Of a stretch of 64,000 bases of DNA, positions 17,643 to 25,821 are shown in pieces (the stretch's first letter is position 1; every line of letters starts with the position of its first letter). The translations under genes and the position numbers were made by a program. The notes beneath the pieces were generated by a model. That model saw only the letters and a program-made list of their open reading frames with translations. It made no database searches and was not told where the DNA came from. Source of the stretch: UBA5009 sp038043185 (GTDB lineage: Bacteria > Bdellovibrionota > Bdellovibrionia > Bdellovibrionales > Bdellovibrionaceae); the NCBI GenBank assembly GCA_038043185.1, contig JBBTCO010000003.1:1-64000 (forward strand), written 5' to 3'.

Positions 17643-17661
17643 CTATCCTAGCCTGTTACCC

Positions 17662-20589
17662 ATGAAAAAAACAATTTTGTTATCCCTGATTATTATTTCG
17701 TTCCCATTTATACAATCAAAAATTCACGCTGAATCGCCTCAGAAAACAGCGGAAAAAGCGCAAGCGGCCACTGCCGCACTTTATGCGACTAAAAACACCG
17801 CACTGACAGAACCTCGGCAAATCACCTTTGTTGGACCAAAATCGGGCGAAGGTTATTTTAGCGCGGATGGCAACAAAATGATTTTTCAGAGTGAAAGAAC
17901 TGCGGAGAATCCTTTTTACCAAATGTTTGTGCTTGATTTCCTAACAGGCAAAACAACTCAACTCTCTCCGGGAAATGGCAAAACCACTTGCGGCTGGATT
18001 CATCCTAACATGAAAAAAGCTTTATGGGCTTCGACTCATCAAGATCCAGATTGGAAAAAGAAAAAAGATGAAGAGTACGAGAATCGCACCAAAGCCGTCA
18101 AAGCTAAGTACGCTTGGAGCTTTGACGATACTTACGACATCTATGAATCGGATCTTAAGGGAAAATCCCGCAAGAAATTAACTAAAGCAAAAGGCTACGA
18201 TGCAGAGGCCTCTTACTCGCCAGATGGAAATTGGATTGCTTATGCTTCGAATTCTCATGCTTACTCTGAAAAATTAAGTGAAGAAGACAAAAAGTTATTT
18301 GCCCAAGATCCCTCGAGCCAAATGGAAATCTACATTATGAAATCCAACGGCCAAGGCAAAAAGCGATTAACAAATACACTGGGTTATGACGGCGGACCAT
18401 TTTTCAGTCCTGACGGTAAAAAAATAACTTGGCGTCGGTTTGCAACCAATGGAGCTACTGCAGAAATTTTGACGATGAATGTTGATGGCAGCGATCAAAA
18501 ACAAATCACTCAGATGAATGCACTTTCCTGGGCGCCATTTTTTCATCCTTCTGGCGATTACATTATCTTTACCAGCAGTGTTTTGGGATATTCCAACTTT
18601 GAATTGTTCATTATCGACAGCGAAGGAAAACACAATCCTGTGCGTGTGACTTTCGATGAAGGCTTTGATGGCTTGCCAGCTTTTCATCCGCGGGGTGATC
18701 AAATCACTTGGACTCACCGAAATGAAAAAGGCGAGAGTCAAATCTTGTTGGCACATTGGAACGACAGTGAAGCTCGAAGATTACTTGGCCTTCCAGGCAG
18801 ACCACTCAGTTTCAAAGATTTATCTCCGCAAATATCATCTCAAGATGCTCGAAAAATCATTCGCTACATGACATCCGCCGAGCTTGGGGGACGACCCACC
18901 GCTGGATCTCAAGAAATCCCTTTTGCCGAATCTTTGGTTCAGCTCTTTAAAGCCTGGGGACTTAAAGGCGGCGGCCCAAAGGGTGAGTTCATTCACGAAT
19001 TTGAATTCACTTCGGGTGTAAATTTAGGTGCGAAAAATTCTTTTCAAATTTTGCGTGAAAAAAAATCAGAAGTGAATCTAACCGTCAGCCAAGATTATCT
19101 TCCTTCATCGACTTCGGCCTCGGGAACTTTTTCCGAATCGGACGTCATTTTTGCGGGATATGGTTTAAAAATTCCTTCAACTCATGACACTCAAGCCTAT
19201 GATTCTTATAAAAATATCGATGCAAAAGGGAAGTGGGTTGCGGTGCTTCGGGATTTTCCCCTTAATGCGAGTCCAGTATTGAAGCAGCAGATGCTGAATT
19301 TTTCGCAACCTCAACACAAAATCACCGTCGCGAAAAATGAAGGCGCCATTGGCGTTATTTTTATCAATGGTTATAAGAATGGTCTTAAAGAAAATTTCAG
19401 CCAACTCAAATTTGAAGGCAGTTTAAGCGATAACTCCATTCCCGTGGTCAAAGTTAAAACGGCCATTTTTGAAAAAATGATGGGGGATCATGAGCTCTCG
19501 AAATACGAAACCCCATCAAAAGCAGATCAAGCGGTCCAGGGTTTTGAACTTGCGGGAATCAAAGTAAAAGCAGAAATCAGACTTGATCTGCAGAAGTCCA
19601 AGGGGCGAAATGTTATTGCCCGTTTACCTGGAGGCCTTTCCAAATCCGCAGTTCTGATCGGTGCCCATGGCGATCATCTTGGCACGGGCTTATTAGGAAG
19701 CTCCTTAGCCACATCCAAAGAGCAAGGTCAGATTCATCCCGGAGCTGACGATAATGCCTCTGGAGTCGCGGCCGTCTTGGAATTGGCTCATTATTTTTCT
19801 TCTCAGAAAAAAACAAATCCAAAGTCTTTGCAAAAAGATTTGTATTTTGCCGTATGGTCTGGGGAAGAAGTCGGTGTCTTGGGATCGTCTCAATACGTTA
19901 AAGATTGGGGCGATAAGTTTAGCAAAACTTTTGAAGCTGGAATGAACATGGACATGGTTGGTCGTCTGCGTGAAAAACTTCATGTTCAAGGCGTAGCCTC
20001 TGGGGATCATTGGACTAATTTATCCGAAGAAATTTCTCTGCGAACGGGTATGCAGCTATCGCTGCAAGAGGATCCTTACTTACCAACAGATTCCATGGCT
20101 ATTTATTTGGGCAATGTCCCTTCAATTAGTTTTTTCACGGGCGCGCATCCCGAATATCACACTCCACGCGATGTCGAGTCTTTGATTAATTTCGATGGCC
20201 TACAACGAACAATTGAAGTGGTCAAAACCTATACTCAACTTCTATCCGACTCTTCAGCCCGAATTGTCAGATATAAAAAAGTCGAGTCTAAAGGAATAAA
20301 CCGGGGAGCCGGACAATCTTTTCGATTGTATCTAGGAACTATTCCCGATTATTCGCAAGAAGGCGTTAAAGGCGTTCGCATTTCTGGAGTTAGCAAGGGG
20401 AGCCCTGCTGAAAAAGCTGGACTGAAAGAGAAAGACGTTATCGTCGAGTTTGCCGGAGCTAAAATTGAAAATATCTATGATTATGTGTATTCACTGCAAA
20501 CAGTGAAACCATCGATTGAAACCTCGATTAAAGTCAAACGCGGGGATATAACCCAAGAACTTAAGATTGTTCCTTCCGTTAAAGAATAG
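17662..20589 (+). CDS. exported M28 zinc aminopeptidase with TolB-like propeller and PDZ domain
   Basis: 975 aa from ATG 17662, where a signal peptide (MKKTILLSLIIISFPFIQS) begins. Residues 45-370 are TolB/WD40-like propeller blades (SYSPDGNWIAYASN, FFSPDGKKITWRR, FHPRGDQITWTHR). A PA-like insert lies about 440-620. The M28 domain shows all its metal ligands: His669/Asp671 in GAHGDHLG, Asp696 in GADDNASG, the catalytic Glu735 with Glu736 in SGEEVG, Asp in NMDMVG and His in PEYHTPRD. A C-terminal PDZ domain contains GSPAEKAGLKEKDVIVEFAG. It probably degrades peptides in the periplasm or outside the cell. A palindromic repeat begins 20 bp after the stop. Confidence 0.92.
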   Translation: MKKTILLSLIIISFPFIQSKIHAESPQKTAEKAQAATAALYATKNTALTEPRQITFVGPKSGEGYFSADGNKMIFQSERTAENPFYQMFVLDFLTGKTTQLSPGNGKTTCGWIHPNMKKALWASTHQDPDWKKKKDEEYENRTKAVKAKYAWSFDDTYDIYESDLKGKSRKKLTKAKGYDAEASYSPDGNWIAYASNSHAYSEKLSEEDKKLFAQDPSSQMEIYIMKSNGQGKKRLTNTLGYDGGPFFSPDGKKITWRRFATNGATAEILTMNVDGSDQKQITQMNALSWAPFFHPSGDYIIFTSSVLGYSNFELFIIDSEGKHNPVRVTFDEGFDGLPAFHPRGDQITWTHRNEKGESQILLAHWNDSEARRLLGLPGRPLSFKDLSPQISSQDARKIIRYMTSAELGGRPTAGSQEIPFAESLVQLFKAWGLKGGGPKGEFIHEFEFTSGVNLGAKNSFQILREKKSEVNLTVSQDYLPSSTSASGTFSESDVIFAGYGLKIPSTHDTQAYDSYKNIDAKGKWVAVLRDFPLNASPVLKQQMLNFSQPQHKITVAKNEGAIGVIFINGYKNGLKENFSQLKFEGSLSDNSIPVVKVKTAIFEKMMGDHELSKYETPSKADQAVQGFELAGIKVKAEIRLDLQKSKGRNVIARLPGGLSKSAVLIGAHGDHLGTGLLGSSLATSKEQGQIHPGADDNASGVAAVLELAHYFSSQKKTNPKSLQKDLYFAVWSGEEVGVLGSSQYVKDWGDKFSKTFEAGMNMDMVGRLREKLHVQGVASGDHWTNLSEEISLRTGMQLSLQEDPYLPTDSMAIYLGNVPSISFFTGAHPEYHTPRDVESLINFDGLQRTIEVVKTYTQLLSDSSARIVRYKKVESKGINRGAGQSFRLYLGTIPDYSQEGVKGVRISGVSKGSPAEKAGLKEKDVIVEFAGAKIENIYDYVYSLQTVKPSIETSIKVKRGDITQELKIVPSVKE

Positions 20590-20609
20590 GAATTTTTTTG
20601 ACGGTTCGG

Positions 20610-20725
20610 TTTTTTAAAAGATTTCTTATTTTACTTAATAAGGACTCACCATCCATGGTTGCCGGCTCTCGCCCTCCTGGCTCGCCGAGGTCCTTATTAA
20701 GTAAAATAAGAAATCTTTTAAAAAA
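20610..20725 (+). repeat. palindromic-arm element, copy 1
   Basis: Two 36-bp arms (20610-20645 and 20690-20725) are exact inverted copies and enclose a 44-nt GC-rich core (20646-20689) that begins TCACCATCC and ends CTCGCCGAG. The core and the innermost 9 bp of the arms (AATAAGGAC / GTCCTTATT) recur at 22656-22763 in reverse orientation, while the remaining 27 bp of arm are unique to this copy. Pairing continues outward in decayed form to about 20592 on the left. It lies between the M28 gene and the convergent hydrolase gene. No T-run follows either arm, so it is not a classic terminator. Short frames through the core are not genes. Confidence 0.95.
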
Positions 20726-20798
20726 TAACAGCCAAGAAAATTTTGAGGTGGGCAGAAGGAATAACATTAAGTTTTTGGGTTATATTTTGGGTTTGTAC

Positions 20799-21992
20799 TT
20801 ACTGCAGGAGCCAGTGGATTTCATTTATGAGTTTGTTCAGGGAGTCGTCTTCGATAGGGCCGCCATAGTGTTTGGTTCCAAGACTGTGGCCGCGATTTGG
20901 GTATGAGTTGATGTGGATGGGGGAATTGAAAGAGGTTTGGTAAAAATGGAGCACGTTGAATTCTCTTTGCGCGGGAGTGGCGCCGTCCACATCGCCATTG
21001 TTAAAAGATATTTTTCCATTAAAGTTGAAAAAACTATTTAAATTGTTTGGTCCATCGGTGAAAAACAATTTCCACCAATTGTAGTTGGCCCAAATAACAC
21101 CGTATTCGCCAAGAAGATATTTGAATGGTTCGGAGTCGGAATGAGTGAACACTTCATCGCGAGTCGCTTGGTATTTTCTGATAATTTCTTTCTGCAAAGA
21201 ACTTTCCGTCCAACTTCCAGTTGACGATTTTAAGGATTCACACTGATCTTGAGGCATCGCATTGGTTTTACAAACTGTACTAATCTCGTTGTTTTCGATT
21301 TTCTTATCGCTATTGAGATCCATTTCCCAGTAAGCGTCAGCCATTCGTGACGTAAATTGCCACTGAAAGAGGGCTCTTGGGCTTTCGGCGACAAATCCCA
21401 TCATTAACAGTCCCTTTGGTTTAATAAGGGACTTAGAAATAAGTCTGGATAAATGAATTGTTCCTTCGGAATGGGCAAAAATAATGATCTGAGCAGCATC
21501 AATCGTTGGTTGATTCATTAAATACTTATAAACACTTGCAGCATCGTCCCCTGGATTTGTCGCTGTCACGGTAGCGCGAATTTTATTATCTATACAGCTA
21601 TTAACATAATGTTGAGTGATGGATTTTTCGTCATTACATGTTTTACAAAGAGGAACAGTTCTTTCACTGCAAGAAACACCTCTGTAATCATATCGTGCCG
21701 CTGCAATCCCATGTTTATTCAAAAATAAAGAAAACTCTTTAAAAAGAAGATCACGGTCCGTATTGCTTGAGCCATAATTGTAATCACGATCAAACAACCC
21801 AGTTCCACCAACCATTAACACTATCGGAAATTTGCGAACGGAACGGGAAGCCGGCTCATCAGGGAGATCAACTTGACCATGAATTTGAGTGATTCCATCC
21901 TCAGTGGCTATCGAAAATTGAATTGTTTTCGAAAAGCCACAGACTGGAAGAAGTAAAATTACTAGAAGATTTATATAACCCAAAATACCCAT
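20799..21992 (-). CDS. exported alpha/beta hydrolase
   Basis: 397 aa from ATG 21992, which follows GGGGA and opens a hydrophobic signal (MGILGYINLLVILLLPVCGFS); a GTG at 22016 is the alternative. The alpha/beta hydrolase fold shows VLMVGGTGLFDRD (oxyanion loop), ARYDYRGVS, the nucleophile elbow FAHSEGT, and a late His in NRGHSLG. DLNSDKKIENNE looks like an EF-hand calcium loop inserted in the cap region. It is probably a periplasmic esterase or peptidase-like hydrolase; the substrate is unknown. Cysteine pairs in the insert (CKTCNDE, NSCID) may form disulfides. It is convergent with the M28 gene and 20 nt downstream of a small secreted protein gene. Confidence 0.82.
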   Translation of the reverse strand: MGILGYINLLVILLLPVCGFSKTIQFSIATEDGITQIHGQVDLPDEPASRSVRKFPIVLMVGGTGLFDRDYNYGSSNTDRDLLFKEFSLFLNKHGIAAARYDYRGVSCSERTVPLCKTCNDEKSITQHYVNSCIDNKIRATVTATNPGDDAASVYKYLMNQPTIDAAQIIIFAHSEGTIHLSRLISKSLIKPKGLLMMGFVAESPRALFQWQFTSRMADAYWEMDLNSDKKIENNEISTVCKTNAMPQDQCESLKSSTGSWTESSLQKEIIRKYQATRDEVFTHSDSEPFKYLLGEYGVIWANYNWWKLFFTDGPNNLNSFFNFNGKISFNNGDVDGATPAQREFNVLHFYQTSFNSPIHINSYPNRGHSLGTKHYGGPIEDDSLNKLINEIHWLLQ

Positions 21993-22036
21993 AATTCCCC
22001 GACCCCAAGTGCCCACAGGAAAGGACTTAACGAAGT

Positions 22037-22417
22037 TTATTTAACGTAACAATTAAGTTTATTTTTACCTTCTCGAAGAAGATTTAAATGCGCTACTCTT
22101 AGTTGAGCGAATACACTCTGAGCTTTAATATCCATGATAAGTTGAGCGTTGTAATAATTACTTTGATCAGCACTAACCAATTGCGTAATTACACCACCTA
22201 AAATTTCGCTTCCCATTAAAGCAACTGGGAATTCTGCTTTTCCTTTTACCGTTAATTGTATTATGGGTACTTGTTGCCTGTTGTAATAAAAAACCGCGAT
22301 TACATCATGATTTGGCGAGGTACATGTAACTCGTTGGTTCTTTCCAATCCCCTGTGAAAACGCAAGTTGAGACAAAGATAAAACTCCTAATAACAAAGCA
22401 CTTTTTAAAAACTTCAT
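22037..22417 (-). CDS. small secreted protein, unknown
   Basis: 126 aa. AAGGAG lies 7 nt before ATG 22417, and a clean signal peptide (MKFLKSALLLGVLSLSQLAFSQ) is present. The mature 105 residues are beta-rich with two cysteines (RVTCTS, LNCYVK) that could pair. There is no recognisable family. It is the upstream member of a tandem pair with the alpha/beta hydrolase. Its upstream gap carries the second palindromic-arm element. Confidence 0.75.
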   Translation of the reverse strand: MKFLKSALLLGVLSLSQLAFSQGIGKNQRVTCTSPNHDVIAVFYYNRQQVPIIQLTVKGKAEFPVALMGSEILGGVITQLVSADQSNYYNAQLIMDIKAQSVFAQLRVAHLNLLREGKNKLNCYVK

Positions 22418-22655
22418 GGCTAGCTCCTTACGATTGATACCGTTCCCAATAGAGTGGATTAATTCCCCTTACTTCAAAGTAGAACGGTTTCTTATTAGGT
22501 CGTAAAATACATTAGTTTTCAAAAAGCTTCTACTGTTAGCCTTTCTGACAGGTAAAAACTACAAGCAGCAAGCAATACGCGCGCTCGCACAGCCGCCCTC
22601 TAATCCAAACCCGATCCCAAACACACCCCAGGAAGTGATTTTTTCATTAGGAAAA

Positions 22656-22763
22656 GTTCTTTAGAGCTTCCTCTATATAATAAGGACCTCGGCGAGCCAG
22701 GAGGGCGAGAGCCGGCAACCATGGATGGTGAGTCCTTATTATATAGAGGAAGCTCTAAAGAAC
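22656..22763 (-). repeat. palindromic-arm element, copy 2
   Basis: 32-bp arms (22656-22687 and 22732-22763) are exact inverted copies around the same 44-nt core (22688-22731). The core here is the reverse complement of copy 1, so it reads on the minus strand, the strand of the gene that ends at 22829. Beyond the shared innermost 9 bp the arms bear no resemblance to those of copy 1 (GTTCTTTAGAGCTTCC here, TTTTTTAAAAGATTTC there). Pairing continues outward for about 18 bp with mismatches. Apart from this element the 22418-22828 gap holds nothing I can name. Confidence 0.95.
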
Positions 22764-22828
22764 GGCTTGCTAAAGCAAAACAATCACTTCCGATAAGTTA
22801 TATTATGTTACAAATTGAATTTTGCAGT

Positions 22829-23149
22829 CTATCGACCGGCTTTTATCACTGGAGAATGCTTAACTCTTCCTTTTTGATCAACAATAGCATCGTTGCCATT
22901 TCCAACTTGAGCAAATGACATGTATCCCAAAATAATATCGTCAGGCGGTCGTTTTCCGCCGGTTTTTTCTCCGTATTCCTTTAACATGACTTCAGTTGGT
23001 TTCCAGGGATACTCGCCCAATTGGATCCCAGCTTTTTTAAAAAAACCAACAACCTTTTCAGGAGTCGCATATGTTGGAGCGGACTCCCAAAATCCATAAG
23101 ATGAACTCGTTAAAATAAGGCCAAATAAGATGCTAAATAGTATTTTCAT
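22829..23149 (-). CDS. small secreted protein, unknown
   Basis: 106 aa, with GAGGAAT just before ATG 23149. A signal peptide (MKILFSILFGLILTSSSYG) leaves an 87-residue mature protein with no cysteine. It contains PEKVVGFFKKAGIQLGEYPW and a basic C-terminus. No family recognised. Its stop is followed after 65 bp by the palindromic-arm element, in the same orientation relative to the gene as copy 1 is to the M28 gene. Confidence 0.7.
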   Translation of the reverse strand: MKILFSILFGLILTSSSYGFWESAPTYATPEKVVGFFKKAGIQLGEYPWKPTEVMLKEYGEKTGGKRPPDDIILGYMSFAQVGNGNDAIVDQKGRVKHSPVIKAGR

Positions 23150-23304
23150 AAATTCCTCGTTACTATGAGGGATTTCAAGATTTAAACCAAAAGTCCAGGG
23201 ACTAACTTATTGATTTGTTTTGTTATTTATTTTCTTAAATTAGTTTTCTATTTAAAAAGTCATCCAGCTGTTGAGCTTTTCTACGTATCACTCTGATACA
23301 ACAC

Positions 23305-23715
23305 TCAATCAACAGTCCATTCCTTAAAGCCAAGTTGTATGGCTGCTGGTAAATCCTTGCGGTCGATTTCAAAAACGTTGGCCTGACCTGTGGGGCTTCC
23401 GCAGAGTTGCACCCTCATCATGCCGTCGTGGCGTTTCCAGCTCTGATAGACACGAATTGAACCTAAGGTCTTCTGGCTTTGGCTAAGCGACTGACTATGC
23501 CCCAAGCCGCACTGAAGGCTGCCGTCAAATTTATAGATGCGAACTCGATCCGCGCTACTTGTTTTTATGTTTGCCACAGGAACCTCCGGGCTAGCCACAG
23601 GTGGACCCACATCCGTTTTTTTTGCCGCATCAGCCTCTCGCACATATCGACAATGGCTGTTTGCACAAGCTTGAGCAGAAACTGCAAAAAGAATAATTAA
23701 ATAAAGCTTCATCAT
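23305..23715 (-). CDS. small exported protein, unknown
   Basis: 136 aa, with GGGAG before ATG 23715; the next codon is also ATG, so the start could be 23712. A short signal (MKLYLIILFAVSAQACANS) might be a lipoprotein signal with a poor lipobox (AQAC). The mature part contains paired cysteines (HCRYVRE, LQCGLGHSQ, VQLCGSPT), a Pro/Val linker (PPVASPEVPVA) and a beta-rich C-terminal half. Nothing identifies a function. Confidence 0.65.
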   Translation of the reverse strand: MMKLYLIILFAVSAQACANSHCRYVREADAAKKTDVGPPVASPEVPVANIKTSSADRVRIYKFDGSLQCGLGHSQSLSQSQKTLGSIRVYQSWKRHDGMMRVQLCGSPTGQANVFEIDRKDLPAAIQLGFKEWTVD

Positions 23716-23742
23716 AAACTCCCAACTTTCAAAAACTTACTT

Positions 23743-24894
23743 CTAGGGAATATAGGAATTCAGAGGCGTCCAATTCCATCGGGCCTCAAGAGCATAAAGA
23801 TTGGCTTCTCCAGAAATAAAATACACCCGGGATTTTTTTTCATCCACCAATGGCGCTGCTAAAATTCCGCGACCAGGTTCGAAGTGACCGACTTTTTTCC
23901 CAGACTCTGGATCTAAAAAAACCAAACTGGATTGAGACTCACCAAAAACAATTAAACCTTTATAAGGTTTCACTTGAGTGGCTAGCCCTTCGGAAAGTTT
24001 ATAATTCCAAAGTTTATCTCCATTTTCCTTATTCAAGGCCCATAATTCACCACTGCTGGTCGGATAAAACAAACGGTTGCCGACAATTGTTAAAGGACTA
24101 TAGCCCCCAGTTTCGACCTTCCATATGACATCCCCTTTTTGAATCGACAAACAATAGAGGCGGTCATCGTAACCCGAAACGTAAATTCGATCTCCATCAA
24201 CTAAAGGCGAAGAATCGATGTCGCGAAATTTTTTATTTTTGTTGAGATGATTTTCCCAAATCACACTCCCCGATTTTGCATTAAACGAGACCAAAGACCC
24301 ATCGCTGAATCCAACAAATAAATGATCATCCTTTAAAGCCGGTCGCGGTCCACCCCGAATTGAAAATTGAGAAGTGTCTTGTCGGGTGTGAATCCAAATC
24401 TGGCGACCCGTATCCGCTTCTAAAGCATAAACAACGTTGGCACTGGAAACAAAGTAAAGAATCCCGCTGCGATCGTCTAACAAGGGCTCGGATAAGTTTT
24501 CTGACTTCGTATTCACGCTCCAAATTTCATTTCCCGTTTTTGAATCCAAGGCATAGAAAAATCCGTCGCTAGCTGCAACGTAAGTTCGACCTTTAAACTC
24601 AAGAGCGGAAGGCTCGACTCCGGCGTGAATTTTCTTTCGCCATTTTAATTTTCCATCATCTGCCGAATAAGCGGACAGACCATCAATGGCATTTCCTTGA
24701 AGAAGCAATGAACCAGCTAAAACGGGAGTCATGCGATTGATTTTACGATAACGTTGATTTTCAACAGCTGTCGTTCTTTGGGTCCAGATCGGGTGAACCG
24801 AGAACTTACGATTTTTTACCGACTCGTCCAATTTTAATGACGAACACGAGCTAAAAACCATAAGCCCCAAAGAAAGACTAATGAATTTCAACAT
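23743..24894 (-). CDS. bamB: BamB-like beta-propeller lipoprotein
   Basis: 383 aa from ATG 24894, 4 nt after the stop of the upstream gene; a GTG at 24909 is less likely. The lipoprotein signal is LGLMVFSSC. The mature protein is a run of PQQ-type propeller blades (GLSAYSADDGKLKWRKK, YALDSKTGNEIWSV, YALEADTGRQIWIH, SFNAKSGSVIWEN, LDPESGKKVGHF), with length and layout as in BamB, which binds BamA and helps insert outer-membrane barrels. The upstream YfgM-like gene is the usual neighbour of bamB in other Proteobacteria, which supports the call. Confidence 0.85.
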   Translation of the reverse strand: MLKFISLSLGLMVFSSCSSLKLDESVKNRKFSVHPIWTQRTTAVENQRYRKINRMTPVLAGSLLLQGNAIDGLSAYSADDGKLKWRKKIHAGVEPSALEFKGRTYVAASDGFFYALDSKTGNEIWSVNTKSENLSEPLLDDRSGILYFVSSANVVYALEADTGRQIWIHTRQDTSQFSIRGGPRPALKDDHLFVGFSDGSLVSFNAKSGSVIWENHLNKNKKFRDIDSSPLVDGDRIYVSGYDDRLYCLSIQKGDVIWKVETGGYSPLTIVGNRLFYPTSSGELWALNKENGDKLWNYKLSEGLATQVKPYKGLIVFGESQSSLVFLDPESGKKVGHFEPGRGILAAPLVDEKKSRVYFISGEANLYALEARWNWTPLNSYIP

Positions 24895-24898
24895 AGAA

Positions 24899-25762
24899 TT
24901 AGGACCCACGCTGATCCTTTTTAAGCTTCAGTAATCGTAAAAACTTTTCAGCTTCACGACTGGCAATTTGGTCGGTACTGGTATTTGGAGAATTGCCCAC
25001 CTGTTGGCTTGGATTTTTCACTCGATCAATAAGCTCTTTGTAAATGATTTCGGCTTGTGGAATTTGGTCCATTTTCTCGTAGCACAAAGCCATTTTTAAT
25101 TTTACGTCAGCAGTTAAAAAAGAAAGTCCATTCGAATTTTGATTCAACCGCTGCCATGTTTGCACAGCTTCTGCGCATTGATTTAAATTCGCTTGAAAAT
25201 TTCCTTTTGTTTTTATTGCCAGTGCACTTAAGAGGCCGTTCACCTTCGTGCCCTTGGTGACTGGGTCCAGCGACTGAAGCGCCTCTTCAAGTTTATTTGA
25301 GTTACTGTAGATTTCACTTAGGAAAAGAGCCGACAACAAAGCCGCTTTAGATGAAGGGCTAGCCGCAGTTAGCTCCTTTAGTTCTTTAATGGGACCAGCA
25401 TAGTCAACATCAGGATTTGTGCTGGGCTTAATAACAATTTCAGGAGTTTTATTTTTCTTTGTGGCGCCTTTGGTTGCCGCATCCTTTTCGTTCACTTTCG
25501 GAGCTTGAGCTTCCTCAAATTTTTTACGAAGATCGATATATTTTTTTTCCGCTAAGTAAAAATTTTCTTGAAGTTTATCTTCTGTTTGCTGTTGAACTAC
25601 TGAATAAACAGTCCAACCCCCACCAGCAAAAATGAAGATTGCAAGAAAAGTTAAAACGGCTTTACTGTGAGCCGCTGACCATTCAAAACCTGTTTTAAGG
25701 TTGGCCAAAACTTTATCTGGGTTTTTCAGTTCTGCCTTCGTAAATTCAATCTTTTTGTCCAA
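24899..25762 (-). CDS. YfgM-like membrane-anchored TPR protein
   Basis: 287 aa. A cytoplasmic N-terminus, one membrane helix at about 37-58 (VLTFLAIFIFAGGGWTVYSVV), a charged linker rich in Lys and Ala, and a TPR-like helical domain (ALLSALFLSEIYSNSNKLEEAL, KLKMALCYEKMDQIPQAEIIYKEL). This is the build of YfgM, the ancillary SecYEG subunit that links periplasmic chaperones to the translocon. It is followed within 4 nt by bamB, the same pairing as in Gammaproteobacteria. The linker (residues 80-115) is longer than in E. coli. Confidence 0.75.
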   Translation of the reverse strand: MDKKIEFTKAELKNPDKVLANLKTGFEWSAAHSKAVLTFLAIFIFAGGGWTVYSVVQQQTEDKLQENFYLAEKKYIDLRKKFEEAQAPKVNEKDAATKGATKKNKTPEIVIKPSTNPDVDYAGPIKELKELTAASPSSKAALLSALFLSEIYSNSNKLEEALQSLDPVTKGTKVNGLLSALAIKTKGNFQANLNQCAEAVQTWQRLNQNSNGLSFLTADVKLKMALCYEKMDQIPQAEIIYKELIDRVKNPSQQVGNSPNTSTDQIASREAEKFLRLLKLKKDQRGS

Positions 25763-25821
25763 AGTTTACTCCTTGAGTTGCAAAGTAGATTCTTTGAGCG
25801 CTCGGGACAAAAGTCAAGGCA

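Noticed and set aside
20598..20906. Open frames running through the palindromic-arm elements (MVAGSRPPGSPRS, MDGESLL)
   Set aside because: They are translations of the core and arms. The frames diverge after the core, lack ribosome sites and have no protein-like continuation.
20610..22763. The palindromic-arm element as a hairpin-adapter or chimeric-read artefact
   Set aside because: The perfect arms stop after 32-36 bp and different normal sequence continues on each side, whereas adapter read-through would give long palindromes. The core is also not a hairpin-adapter sequence that I know. Raw reads would settle it.
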